Under the pieces are notes generated by a model. That model was not told the DNA's origin and did not search any database. It saw only the letters and a program-made list of their open reading frames with translations. The translations under genes and the position numbers were made by a program. From Daphnia pulex (Eukaryota > Arthropoda > Branchiopoda > Diplostraca > Daphniidae): DNA of 64,000 nt. Of the stretch, positions 50,991 to 63,056 are shown in pieces. Position 1 is the first letter of the stretch; every line of letters begins with the position of its first letter. The DNA lies in NCBI RefSeq assembly GCF_021134715.1, contig NC_060024.1, positions 1-64,000 of the forward strand. The letters are read 5' to 3'.

Positions 50991-52265
50991 AACGGCCCTC
51001 CAAGCTGCCTATCTGCAGCGCCTACTTAGAAAACCTGACCAGGGAAAAGTTTATTCAGTGACCAGTAACCGAAATGAATCTAACCACATGATGAAATCTG
51101 GCCTCTACACTCACTTATCTGATTGGCGTTTCCTTTTTCGTGTTCAACTGGACACCATGCCCCTCAACGGAACGCATCAGTTCGACAATGGCAGAAAACG
51201 CTGCCGTCGTTGCAACAACATCCTGGAATCCTTTCTACACGTCTTAAGTTACTGCAAATCTTTCCGCCGACCACGAGTCCTTCGGTATCATGCTACTGTC
51301 CACTGCAAGTCACGCCGGTCATTGCCGGCACGACCATTGAGGATCGGAAAATCCCTGGCACTAGCTGTCAGCTCCGCCCTGACCTTGTAGTGACTAATGC
51401 AATTACCCAATCCATGTCAATGATCGACGTAGCTGTTTTATTTAAAAACAAATACGAAGCCTTTTAACTGGCCAGATCAGGCAAAATTCAAAGGAAATTG
51501 ACCAAATTAAGTATTCCGTTTTGGCTGATGAGCTCCGTTCTCAAGGCTGGGATGTGTACCTCAACGCGTTCATCGTTTGGGACCTCGGTGGATGGGGCCC
51601 TTATAATGAAACGGTCATCCGCCAGCTCCGGATCAGTAAAAGTTATATCAAGCTTATGAAGAAACTCATCATCAGCAACACAATCTATTGGCTGTGGGAC
51701 ATCCAAGTTGACTTTATCAGCGGAAAGCGACAACACCATGAAGTTGCTCCAATCAACCCAATACCGCACATCCGCATTGCGACCGTGCTCGCATTGATCA
51801 ACCATGTGATGAATTATTCCTTATATTTTCCTAAAAATTAATCTTTTTTTGTATTGTTATTTTGTCATTTTCTTCTCGCTAATCTTACCATAACAAAAAA
51901 ATTTATCTCCCAACACTTGCTCCTTATTTTGTTTTCCCTGCTCCTCTAAAAAACTTCTTACGTTGTAACTTCACCCCCAATGTTGTATTATTCGTCTGTT
52001 CTTTCTTAAATTTACCTCCAACCTCTTATTTATTCTAATTGGTTTTCCCCGTCTTAAACTCCCCCTAATGTTCGTTTGTTTTCTCTTACTATTCTGAGCA
52101 GCATCTAACACGCAATATTGATAAGTCATAACTCCTCTCACAACTCCCTCTATAATTAGAAATATTTTACCTCTTTTCTCTTCCGAATATTCATTGTTTG
52201 GTGATTTTTCAAACTGTAATAACCAGCTATGTATATGCTAAACCTTAATTTTTAATAAACGTTTA

Positions 52266-52415
52266 ATCTAATCTTAGCAGCTTAATATCTGATACGGCTT
52301 CAAATGGACCCCAGAAAATTAAACCAATTTTCGGCATACGGTGGGAATTCATTGCTTATACTGATCCCGCCACGGGTTGACCCAGTATGGTAGCACTTCC
52401 GAGATCGGCTCAGCC
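52266..52415 (+). pseudogene. U2 snRNA remnant 3 (nt 38-187)
   Basis: 150 nt aligned with remnant 1. The most decayed copy: ATCTAATCTTAGCAG at the start and Sm site CCAATTTTCGGCA. Ends in GATCGGCTCAGCC. It is followed within 25 bp by the 5'-truncated A3 copy. Confidence 0.85.
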
Positions 52416-52439
52416 TCTTTGAGGGAGGAAATTGGGGAG

Positions 52440-54283
52440 CAAAAGGTTCATTAAGCAGCGTCGTCTTCAATCTGGCGCCAGAACCAATAACCAGGACAGT
52501 AACATCAAAGAAAAACGGGTTCGCAGTCTACCAGTCAAGAATGTTCACCACGTCCTACGTTGACAACATTGCCATCGCAGATTCTTCAGTACGCGGAATC
52601 CAGGGAACTCAAAATGCAACCGAGAACACAGCAACCTCACTTGGCTTGAAATTTTATCCCAGCAAATGCACGTCACTTACTATCATTAATGGCAAATCTT
52701 CTGTAGAAACTTGAAGACTCCCAAAAAAGTGCCCTAGCCAACGACGAACAGGAAAGCTATCTCGGGAATCCACTATTCTCACGACTAACCTTCCGACCCA
52801 CCACGACGCTTCTCGGAAACTTGATTAAGATTGGCGACCCCTGCTTGGCACCCTGGAAAAAGCTGGAGGTGAACCGAAATGTACTGCTTCCATCGCTTTC
52901 CCACCACCTAGTATAGGGAAGGGTCAAGAAAAGGTCTCTCTAAGACCTGGACGTAAAGTGCAGAGATTTCCTTCGCCAGGTAGCTTGTCTCGCTATGTTC
53001 GCTAACACTACATTTTGTGTACAAAGATCACCGCGTGCGAGAACTTGGAATTCTCCCTCTTACAGACGACGCAGACATTTGGACCCTTGCCAGAGCAATT
53101 CAACTCCTAGACAGAGAAGAAGATCTTCAGCGAAGTGGCAATGGCTCAGGAAGACACCATCAAATTTGGATACGGCAGGAACGAAGTTCCCTTTCCACTT
53201 CCCATTAACGAGTACTTGGCAGGTTTCATGGAAAAGGGACTTGGAGCAATCTGACATGGAGCAGCATCAATGAACCTTTGGACCCGCGCAAGGAAGGCCT
53301 CGGGCTGTTTGAAGAGGATAAGGATTGATGTATCCGGCGAAGAATATAGCAAAGTTATCGCCGATGACATCTCCACAATCTCCATCAAGGCAGTCAGAGG
53401 ACTCTGGACCGTGATGAGGCAAACGTGGACCAGGATACTCCTATCAGGTCAACAAGTAAAGATGGCAACCGGATAAGCTCTTGATGTGGCCAAGGAGAAC
53501 GCAAATCTCTTATAATGCTGAACACCACTGTCCTTCCAGGAATGGCACTTTCTCCACAAGGCTTTACTAGGGATACTGCCAGTCCGAGGTGGCCCAGGAT
53601 CAAAGTCGACAGTCAAAACCTGTCCACTACGAAGCTGGAAACCACAGACCATGTTTTTTGTGGGTGCTAGGTAAACTCTGCTCTTTCTATTAATCGCCAT
53701 AATTCTATCTTAGGGCTTATGACGGAAGAAACGGAGAAACTTGGCCACACTTCTCCGTCAACCTCGCCGTGGAAAACACCGGACTCAGACCAGACGTGGT
53801 GGGGTTTTCCACCAACCCTTCAATCATCATCGACGTCACGGTTCCACTCAGCAGCGCGGATGGACTCGAGAAGGCACAGGCAAGAAAAATTTAAAAGTAC
53901 AAACACCTTGGTGTGATACTCCCTCTCGTTGTTGGTACACTAGGGTCCTGGCTTCCAAGCAACGATGAGATATTTCTTTCCCTGGGATTCTCGGGTAGAA
54001 AATGGCAAAGCCTAAAGAAGAAGATGAAACTACTCGCTAAGCTATCCAAAGAACAACCCAAATCATAGCCAAACACCTTGCATACCAGACCGAAGCAAGC
54101 GATCTCGAACCCGAAGAAGAAGAAGCAGAAGAGGGCGCAAGTCCTCCCTCTTCCTCAAACTAGGGGGTTTTTAAAGTAGCGTTGACACGTTGTCTCAAGA
54201 ACTTTTTCCCTTAAAACTCAATTCATATAAATCATTGTATATATGTTTATTCCCAGTCCTTTGGAAAATACAATGCATACAAA
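52440..54283 (+). mobile_element. Family A non-LTR copy A3, 5'-truncated and degenerate
   Basis: Corresponds to A1 from about 4,215 onward. The RT motif YADD is changed to YVDN (TACGTTGACAAC, 52,557-52,568), and there are many indels. It shares with A2 the TAA in ACCGGATAAGC and other changes absent from A1. The nuclease keeps RPD (53,787-53,795). Its 3' end joins TTTTTCTTATCAGTT, then B2b. Confidence 0.85.
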
Positions 54284-54298
54284 TTTTTCTTATCAGTT

Positions 54299-57200
54299 GT
54301 CCCAAGATGCCATTGGCTTGATCTTTTGCTTTTGTCCGAATCTTTGATGTGATCGCATTCTTCTCTCTACTTCTACCCCTCTAATATTAACTGTTTTAAA
54401 TTTACATATGTTGATTTTGCTTTATTATGAGTGACAATAAAATTTCTAATTTTACGCCGTCTAGCGGGAGTGGGCTGACGGAGAACATTACCGATGTGGT
54501 GTACATCTGTCTACCCATCCCCCTCTCTGCCACCTTCTCCTGCTACATCTGCAATACCGTTGGACAGAAGCTAGTGACTCATAATAGCCTGAAAAAACAC
54601 TTCTGATCTACCCACCGTTGTCGTCCGATTTGAGTGCCACATCTGCCAGTTTGAGTTGCCAAGTGTGAAAAGCTCCATGCTGAAACCCATTCCCGTCGGT
54701 CTGTGTCTCCAACCACTACTACGACAGGTACACTTCCTGTACTTCCCATTTTTCCGAAGACATCGATATTTTCCTTTCTGCAGCTCGACACCAGTCCTCC
54801 TCGGAGCCGCTGCCTCCTAACAAATCTACTGTAGCGACCATCCTTCTGACGGTAACCCCACTAACTTACTCCCTTTTCTAGGTACCGGGCTGGTGCTGCC
54901 CCATCCGCCTGGCCTCCTCAATAACTTCGGGCCTCGTGAGCTACTCCCGCCCTTTAGTGCTTCCCCTCTCAGTGATGTGCCAAGTGACTTTCCTTTGCTG
55001 CTTCCAGAGCTGGATACTCCCGACGGAAACGGCTCTCTGTCGTCGTGGACTGGTCATACAAATGTTCTGTATTATTATCGTTAACATCCAGTTTTGAGTT
55101 GTTGCTGGGAGAATGGTGGCGGTTGCCTCTGTTATCGCCCACGCTCCAATCCATCATTGGTGACTGAAGAAATGCTCATTGCCCAGCAGCTTCTTCTCGC
55201 CAATGTAGTGTCTGTCCCATCCCCGGAAAAACCGCAAAATAGTGTGTCTCCAGTGTTGATTCGACCCCTTTCGCCGATAGCTACACCAAACCTCCGAAAT
55301 ACAACCCCCACGCCACCTAACGGCTCTCTTCGAGCATCTGGCGCTTCAGGTGCTCGAGGTCTGGATTGTGCCGAAAATGCTCCTTCTTCCCAGTGATTGA
55401 GCGATTCGCCTCCCATGCCAGTTGCTCCGCGGTGGAACCGTTATGCTGGTCACTTTGACCTTCCTCGAAGGCAAGATCTTAAGCTGTCTACTTCTTCACT
55501 TTCTGCTCAGCCCCCAGGTCTTGTACAGCAGTACGAGCCATCTGGTGTTCGACGTGAAAGACGATCTCGTCGGCAAACTCCTCATTCTCCACCGTAGCGA
55601 TAATGGGTGACCTGCTATCTTTCCTCGACGTCGTGTCCCTACAATTGACCCCACCCGAATAAACGAAGAGGAGGAAGCTCCTGACATTCCCCCCACCGAA
55701 GCTAACAGATCTCCAGTGCCAGTGGGTTGATACATTCAAAATAATCCGCCCTGAAGATATTGATGGCCTCTTGCTTGCTATTTCCACTGCTAATGCTGAT
55801 GGTCAGGATAGCGCACCACTGCCTCCTACCCGTGCTCCGGATTCCCCTACCCGTGCTCCGGCTCCTCCTACCCAAGGTCCAGGGTTGTTAATATTGCCGC
55901 GATGAACGATGAAATCGTCATCGGGAATAAATTTTTTTGTTTGAGCGATTATGGCGCGATAGATTTCAATATCAGTATCGATTGATAATCGCGTTTTCAT
56001 CGCCGATGACGCGATTGCGATAGTTTTTTTAACTGCACACTGCTTAAAAGTAGCATTAAGTTACAGTTGAAAATGGATGAGCAGTACAGTGGTGTATTCG
56101 CCCATCCATTTTTTTTAAATTCCACGGCCAAGCTGGAAAACAAGGGATATTGTTAATAAAGTTTTTCTGCTTTTGAAAAAAAATATGCAAGAAAATTTTT
56201 TTTGAAATTTTTTTTTTATTTTGCAACGTTGTAAAAAGTATCGGCGACTATCGGCGATTATCGCACCGATACTTTTTTGAAACTTCATCGTTCGATAGTC
56301 GGCAATAAAAAAAACAGTATTGCTATCGCAATCGGAAATACTTATTTTTTGCGATATTAACCACCCTCAACCGAGCCCCAAAAAGGCGCCCAGGATTTTG
56401 ATCCCCAGGATGCTTCCGCCATCCAGAAACTTTATAGGTTGGATCGGAATAAAGCCATGACCCACATCTTAGCAGAACCTTCTTCGTATTGTGCGGCTGA
56501 ACCTGAAGCAATCGAAACATACTTGGCTACCATTTTCGCAGATGAAGAGCACCCATGGTCTGACCCGCCCCCTTATGTACCTGCCTTTGGCCAGCCTACC
56601 ACGCCGGATTAATTTGCCTTTCTTACTGCCCCGATAACTCCACTGGATGTGTCGTATCGCTTTCGGCGAATGAAAAACACGGCTCCCCGACCTGATTGCG
56701 CATGCTACTCTGGCCTGCGCCGCTGTGATCCTGGCTGCCACACCCTGGCCTTCATTCACTCGTAATGTTTCCGCACTGCCAATGTGCTAGCCGCCTGGAA
56801 AGAGTCGACGACGGTCCTTATTTTTAAAGCCGGTGACAGAGAGAATCTCGGTAATTGGCGCCCACTCACCCTTGGAAACACAATTGCTATCAAGCTTTTC
56901 TCTGGCGTCATCGCCGACAAAATTTCCCGCTGGGCGGAAGTCGGCCACATGATTTTTCCCCATCAGAAAGGGTTAACCCGGCACCACCGCTGCCTTCAAC
57001 ACAACATTCTTCTCCGGTCTGCAATTAATCAAGCCCGTCGAACCGCTCAGGAACTATGTGTAGCATGGCTTGACCTGGCCAACGTCTTTCCTTCCGTTCC
57101 CCATACCCATATCTTTGGCACCCTAAATTTACTAGTGCTACCTGTGGAATTAATTTCCGTTATTCAAGACCTCTACACTGACACAAACACGCGCGGGATG

Positions 57201-57355
57201 ACGTCCAATGGCACGACAGCACCTATTCCAATTCATCAGGAGTCAAGCAAGGCTTCCTCTTGAGCCCTGTCGTATTTTATTTGGCAATGGAACCAATAGT
57301 CCACGCTATCATGGCGCTAAAACCCTTTCTTTCAATAAAGCCTTGTTGACCTCCT
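54299..57355 (+). mobile_element. Family B copy B2b (duplicate of B2), 3'-deleted
   Basis: Near-identical to B2 from its 5' end up to about 44,512. Start MSDNKISNF at 54,427. It retains about 90 bp deleted in B2 (56,539-56,630) and a complete 483-bp insertion at 55,883-56,365. The RT part 56,784-57,263 is open. At about 57,355 it jumps into sequence equivalent to 47,186 of B3, so the 3' half of B2, U2 remnant 2, the U1 fragment and the A tail are missing from this duplicate. Confidence 0.85.
55883..56365. mobile_element. MITE-like 483-bp insertion
   Basis: Imperfect terminal inverted repeats of about 15 bp: GGTTGTTAATATTGC at the left and GCGATATTAACCACC at the right. The interior is rich in ATCGC/GCGAT palindromes such as CAGTATCGATTGATAATCGC. 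No ORF of note. Present at the same site in B2, so it predates the block duplication. Confidence 0.65.
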
Positions 57356-59481
57356 TATTGTATGTTCTTATTGTACAATGAGTGAAAGAGATGCTGCCCC
57401 TGCTGATGATCCCCCAGGTGGAAGTAGTGCTTGGAGAATGTCGAGGAAGTGGATTATATTAGTTTACCAATTCCACCCTCTACTACATTTCCCTGCCATA
57501 AGCTGATTCATGCTCTACGGTCGGACAGATGCTCGCATCCCCCAACAGCCAAAAGAAACACTTCCGGACAACCCAAAAAAGTTCAGTGATTGTAAAATTT
57601 GAGTGCGCCATTTGCGGTTTTTAGTTGCCTGGCGTGAAAAGCTATGTTGCTCATCAGCAGAATTTCATCCCAGTCAACTCGTGATTTCGCCTACTCCACC
57701 ATAACTAGTCGCTCTGTCCCTATCCATTTCGTCCGCTGATATCGACCAATTTTTTCCTACTGCTCGGCAGCAAGCCTCGTTTGACCGGCATTCGCCGGAA
57801 ACATTAGTTGAGGCGATCCTTCCTCCAATAGTAACCACCTCTAATTCATATCCCTACTCTTCAGGTCTTATGCACGAATCACATCGACCACCTGGTTTAC
57901 TTATAAACTTTGGACCGAGTGAAACACCTCCCTTTTCAGAGGTGGTGGTGGTCACCGTCATCCTCTTCGCCCTAATCTGTCGTTAGTGTCTAAAAAATTT
58001 GTTGACATTTATCAGCTCAAGAAGTGTGTGAAAAGTATCTACCATAGTATAGTATATCAACCTGTTTATTCTCGTCAAGAGAGATGAAGAAGGAAGTGTA
58101 CGGTACACGAACACGAGATGAGAAGGAGCGAGATGAGAGAATGAGGATAAACAGGAATGAAAGGAACCTTAGTTAAGAGCTTTTTAGTTTGGTCGCTAGA
58201 TGGAGAAACTTTATGCCAACAACATTAGTGTCTTAAGATATTCGCTGTACCCGGCAGCTTCTCCTCCCTAGTGTTGCTCCTCCTCAATCTCCGGATGTGC
58301 CGCAACCTAGTGTATCTAATGGCTCATTCTTTACTAAATCTCCAACACCTGGACCGTGCCCCAAAAAAACTATGCCCCGAATTGCCCTGATCCAACTTCC
58401 GCTTCTCACTCTGCATAAGTACTCCCAATTTTCATTCTCCAGTCAGGGTCGAAAGTGCATATTTTTCATCAAGTGATCAAGTGTTTTCGTCTCCTCTACC
58501 GGTTATTTTTCCCTGGAACTTTACCGCTGGTCATTTTGAAATTTCTCAACGTCCTACAAGGCTGCCCAATTTGTCAGAACGCCCGATACTACAGTGTAAT
58601 TTACTTAGTATCCCGCGTGAAGGACGATCTCGTCGACGTGCGCCTTCTACGTCAACTGCTAGTGCTCATATTGGTAAAAATCTTCCGGTCGGTGAACCAT
58701 TTCGCTCACCTCCATTTCCAGATAAAACGCCCTTAAACACAGCTGATGGTTATTTTAACCTGCCTCAATCACGGTCGATCCTACGACCACCGACTCTGTT
58801 GCATCAATCCACATCGTGTCCCATACAGCAGATCGAGAACATGATCAATCCGCGGGCGATGGCGGCTCATCATCATCATGGCCTCCTCTAGTTGAGATTA
58901 ACTTTGCCACTGGACATTGATAGGAAGGATGATTATGCTGGCCCGTTGGATGATGAAGGGGCTCCTCCTTCCCCAAAGCTAACTGACCAGCAGCGTCAGT
59001 GAATTGCCGCATTTCACTAGCTCCTGCCGGCAGATCTCGAATGCCTGTCAGCTCTCTTACAGGAAATTGCCACTGCTGCTGCCGAACGTAAAGATGCAGC
59101 CCCACCAAATCAACCCCGAGAGGCTAATCCCGCTCAGCGGGGCACACGTAGAGATCCACCTCGACGTCAACAATACAACCCTTCAAGACGCTTCTGAAAT
59201 TCAAAAGCTTTATCGCTTTTTCTGGGCATAAATAAAGCAATGATTCACATTCTCGCCAAACCATCTTCCTACTGTGTGGCTTAATCAGCTGCGATCGAGG
59301 CACACAACTCAACAACTTTTTCTGGAACTATTCATTCATGGTCAGAAACGCTGCCTTACGTGCCAGAATTAACTCACAACTCACACAGCTTCACTGGAAG
59401 AATTTACCTCTTCCTTACTGCGCCCATTGCACTACGAGAAGTATCGCGCCGTCTCCAGCGGATGAAAAACACAAAACCCTG
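57356..59481 (+). mobile_element. Family B copy B3b (duplicate of B3), left part
   Basis: Near-identical to B3 from 47,186, including the broken finger region and the solo LTR. One key difference: between 58,481 and 58,891 the N-terminal frame runs without interruption through QQIENMINPRAMAAHH, that is, through the ATG that looks like a second start in B1. This is the evidence that family B had one ORF. It is interrupted at 59,481 by a Harbinger transposon. Confidence 0.85.
58000..58221. mobile_element. Solo LTR-like insertion in B3b
   Basis: Same 222-bp TGTTG...CAACA sequence as in B3, at the homologous position, inherited through the block duplication. Confidence 0.65.
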
Positions 59482-59844
59482 GAGTGCGTCCCTAGTCCAA
59501 AAAAGTTAGCTGGGCTATCTAAATTGAACGTTTAGACAGCCTGGCTAGCTACATGCTAGCTTGTCACGTGATAGCCATAGCGACTGCCATTGGCTGGCTC
59601 AAAAGAATATTTCTCTTTAAAATTGTGATAGTTTGGCAACAGTGGATAATGGTAGAAAAAAAGAAAGAAAATTATTTAAATTAACCGGCCGTTTTTCTTT
59701 TTTTCCTAGGTTTTCATTTTTTCTCGAGTATCTTACCTACCCTTCAAAATAGAAGGGTTTCTTCCTTTGTCGTTAGAGCTGATACCCCTTGAAAAATGTG
59801 AAACTGTTGCCCCTCAGTTGAAAAGAAAGCTTCCTAGAGCAAAC

Positions 59845-61257
59845 ATGTCGGAGACCGAAATTGTAGCCATTGCTATTGATGGTGTTATTCGAAAATTTAG
59901 GCTAACATCGAGCCAAAAGGAACGTTTGTTAAAGGTTGAGATTTGTTTTAAAATTTTTTTTAATCGATTGTAAATTTCTTAGCTTGTTATTGCCTTGACA
60001 TTTTTGGCATGTGCGCTCTGAAATCCTATTAGAAGCTCTATGTGTAATTATTATTCTATGTAATATTGTATTAACCATGTTTTTTATGGTTTTAGACAAA
60101 GAATTTGCACGACGGCTTGTAGAAAAATTCAAAAAAAGTCCTGAAATTTCTCCCTGTGATAAAGATCACCCTGGGTCCTCTATTAAAGATACTGCCGGAC
60201 CCTCTACTAGCGTTTCTCTGCCGGACATTGCAGCCATCACTGAATCTGACGTAATTATTTATATATATGAATTTAAAACCTTTATTTTAACAAAATGATT
60301 ATTGATGTTCATCAGAGTACCAGGAAGACTACTACTACAATTGCTGATCGTAGCGGAAATGTCGCAGGTCGTGGCCGCAGTCGTGCTGGAGTCAATGCTG
60401 TGATTCGACGTGGTGAAACTGAAGTGCGTGGACGTGGACGTGCCAGGGGAGGAAGTAGAATCAATGGAGGACGTGGCCGTGGTAAATCCAATAGCCCAAC
60501 CACTACACTCCCTTCCAATAATCAAGACAAAGTAGAAGAAACAGATTGGCTCGCTTGGCCTGGTGAAGATCCAGCGCAGTATGCAAACAATGAGGAAAAT
60601 GCTGAAACAAGTGAAGGTGATGAAGATGGAAAAGGTCTTTATTGGTTTACGGATTCAAGAACAAATCTCCTTCTTGCAACATACAAACCACATGAAAAGA
60701 AATTTGTTGGACATCGTCAACCAATCCAACTGTGGGAAAAAAAAGCTGGCACACTTCAAGAAAAAGGTGCAAAAGGGTCTTACTGCTCGAATGTGTCGGG
60801 AAAAATTCAAAAACCTGAAAGCCCGCTACAAACAGATTCAATCCCGCCAAAAAAGCACTGGTGCAGCTGGGGAAACTAAATGGCCTTTTTGGAATGCAAT
60901 TGATGACTTACTTCGCAAGGATGATGCTGTCAACCCTGACAATATAATCGAAGCGAGGGCGGCTGGATACCGTGCTATTAAACGGCGATGGGTATAAAAC
61001 ATTTTCTTTTTTTACCTTCTCATCGGTAATGATTTTTTTTTAATTAGGACCATGACGACGAGGAAGACGTAGAGGAAACGCGTAATCCTAAAAGAAAGCG
61101 AGTAGCAACAAGCGATATCATCAATATTCTTGCTGATAACGAAGCTGAACGTGAAAAATCGAATACAACTTTTTTGGAGATCATGGCGGATTTGCGTCAA
61201 CAGGGTCAACAAAAAAAACAATTTACTAGAAAGACTAGTGGTTCTTCAAGAATCTAA
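59845..61257 (+). pseudogene. Harbinger Myb/SANT-like DNA-binding protein
   Basis: ATG 59,845 (MSETEIVAIAIDGVIRKF). Exon pieces with short GT-AG introns: about 59,845-59,934, 60,096-60,249, 60,316-60,991 and 61,048-61,257; the first junction does not keep phase. Order: acidic/basic N-terminus, a GRGRG-rich stretch, a Myb-like trihelix (WFTDSRTNLLLATY...LWEKKAGTLQEKG...REKFKNLKARYKQI...WPFWNAIDDLL), an NLS-like PKRKRV, and a C-terminal helix (FLEIMADLRQQGQQKK). A frameshift splits the Myb domain between about 60,760 and 60,790. Such proteins bring the transposase to the nucleus and the transposon ends. Confidence 0.75.
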
Positions 61258-61393
61258 GTAACATTCATTCTAATGTAGGCTATGGGAAATGAAATAGATT
61301 TCTTGAAAGTGTGTATTTCGTCGTCATTTTTTGCATACTACATTAGACGTGTGTGTTAATTTAAAAAACGTGACCACAATATCACAAAAACAA

Positions 61394-62808
61394 TTATAAA
61401 GAGGCCCCAATTCTATTTCGTAATGCTGTAGCGATATCTTCCTCATCTTCATCAGACACGTTTTCATTAAATTGAAATTCGTCGTCACTGTTATTATCAA
61501 AATCGTCATCGTACCATTCATCACCTTCAACATCCACCACATAATTGTGCAATACACAAGTGGCAACAAGAATATGGGGAATAATAGACAAATTGGTAAC
61601 GTCTAAATATTTAAGTTTCCGCCATTTCCCCTTAAGCAACGCGAACGTACATTCAATTGTAGATCGTTGCTGGCTATGCTGGTTGTTGTAGTTGATCTGT
61701 GCCTGTCCAATAACAAAATATTACCGCTTTTGCTTCTCAAATATCTTTTTCATACTTTTATACCTGGTTTAGGAAACCATCATTTCTGTATGGTTTCATC
61801 AGTCGTGCACTCAGGGGATATGCAGAGTCTCCTAGTATGTAGAAATTTGTGCCAGCTAATTTTTCATTTATAGCACCAGAAAGTGATGACATGCCATAAA
61901 TCCTGGCAGCGTGCATAGAACCAGGCCAGCCTGCACTTATGTCCAAGAAACATTTCCTAGAGTCACATACACCCTGTATTTTTACTGATGTCGTGGATTT
62001 CCGATTGGTATAGGCTGCCAAATGCCTTAAAGGTTGTTTTATTAATATCTCCGTTGTGTCAATCATCCCTAAAATCAGTAACGAAGCAGTGAAAACTATG
62101 AACAAATAAGATGGGGTACAGATCCGATTTTGCTAGTACCTATTGTGTTCGGGAAAGTATGTTTTGATACCACTTCCTCCATCTCTGCTCCAGTTGGTCA
62201 TTTAATGTAATCAACAGCTCGTTCTCCAATAACTATTAGAGTTGTTTTTTACAATATGATGGGCGTTCCCTGGAATAAGGTGAAGGGAATAGTTAACATC
62301 TAAGTTTGGCAGCAACAATTTCAATCTGAAGTAAAATTACCTCTGGTAGTTCCAAACCTATCAGCAATTTGGCGGAAAGTTTCCTGATTCCCTAGCCACC
62401 ATATGGTTACTAGGAATTTGAGAGAAAAGGGAACTTCGTTCTGTTCTCCACGATGTCTAACATCTACACTTTCCCCAAATTCTGTCAAAATATCCTGTTA
62501 ATAATAAGATAAACATTGATTATTATGTGAGACACATAGCGTAAAACATTACATGTAAGTACCTGGAAAGTAGTTCGTGACATTCTAAAGTATTCAAAAA
62601 ACTGTATGTCGGGATATCTAGTCAGAGTTTGTTGGATGAAATTCAACATACCGATTCAAGTGTTTCTCAAAATGCGTTGCAGAGTTCTTCTTTTTTCTTT
62701 TAACCACACTTGTAATGGAGATTTTCTGCGAAGCCAAAATTGAATAACCAACGAAGCAACATCAGCGTCGTTGTCATCAATTGCAAGAAAATTCAGGAGG
62801 CCGTCCAT
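61394..62808 (-). pseudogene. Harbinger DDE transposase (DDE_4 type), one nonsense codon
   Basis: Reverse strand, from ATG 62,808 to a stop at about 61,394. Exons with short introns: 62,808-62,563, 62,494-62,341, one about 62,240-62,140, about 62,073-61,770, and 61,692-61,394. Features: FFEYFRMSRTTFQ, an N-terminal HTH-like segment (TIWWLGNQETFRQIADRFG), core Asp in GMIDTTEI, Asp in YILGDSAYPL, Glu in TIECTFALLKGKWRKL, then PHILVATCVLHNY and an acidic tail. A TGA at 62,658-62,656 interrupts exon 1 (RILRNT-stop). All three DDE residues are present, so only this stop, if real, disables it. Confidence 0.8.
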
Positions 62809-63056
62809 TTTCACTGTGTTTTTCTTTCAAAATGACGGGTGACGGGGTGAACTCAAACACAGCAACACTGACTTTCACTGCTGCATATTTTGATGTTTGG
62901 CAATCTAGACAAAAATATTGGATGCTAAGTTAAAAAACCACAAATAATCGATTCTTTACGTTGGACCAATAGCAATTCAAGAAATCAGGATATCAAGGCT
63001 GTCTAAACGATCACCTTAGATAGCCCAACCAAATTTTTTGGACTTTGGACGCACCC

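Larger units (their letters stand above)
47088..52265 (+). mobile_element. Family B non-LTR copy B3, degenerate
   Basis: Starts after the U2 fragment ATCTTTTCTTATCAGTT and ends at U2 remnant 3. Start codon 47,206 (MSERDAAPADD). The finger region is destroyed by stops. A 222-bp solo LTR-like insertion lies at 47,828-48,049 and a 150-bp unrelated insertion at about 50,838-50,990. The segment 48,258-48,692 retains the PWNFTAGHFEI and DGYFNLP modules. Here ATG and TGA overlap as ATGA at 48,689-48,692, because of an about 20-bp length difference from B3b. RT FADD has become FAND (about 49,988-49,999). The nuclease RPD and MIDV remain at about 51,376-51,430. Dead element. Confidence 0.85.
59482..63056. 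mobile_element. PIF/Harbinger DNA transposon (3.6 kb)
   Basis: Imperfect 60-bp terminal inverted repeats (GAGTGCGTCC...TTTAGACAGCC and its complement ending GGACGCACCC) with a clean CTG duplication outside both ends (59,479-59,481; 63,057-63,059). Removing it restores family B sequence AAACCCTGGCCAGGCG. It carries the two genes typical of the superfamily, converging on each other: a Myb/SANT-like gene on + and a DDE transposase on -. Harbingers usually duplicate TWA, so CTG is unusual. Confidence 0.9.
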
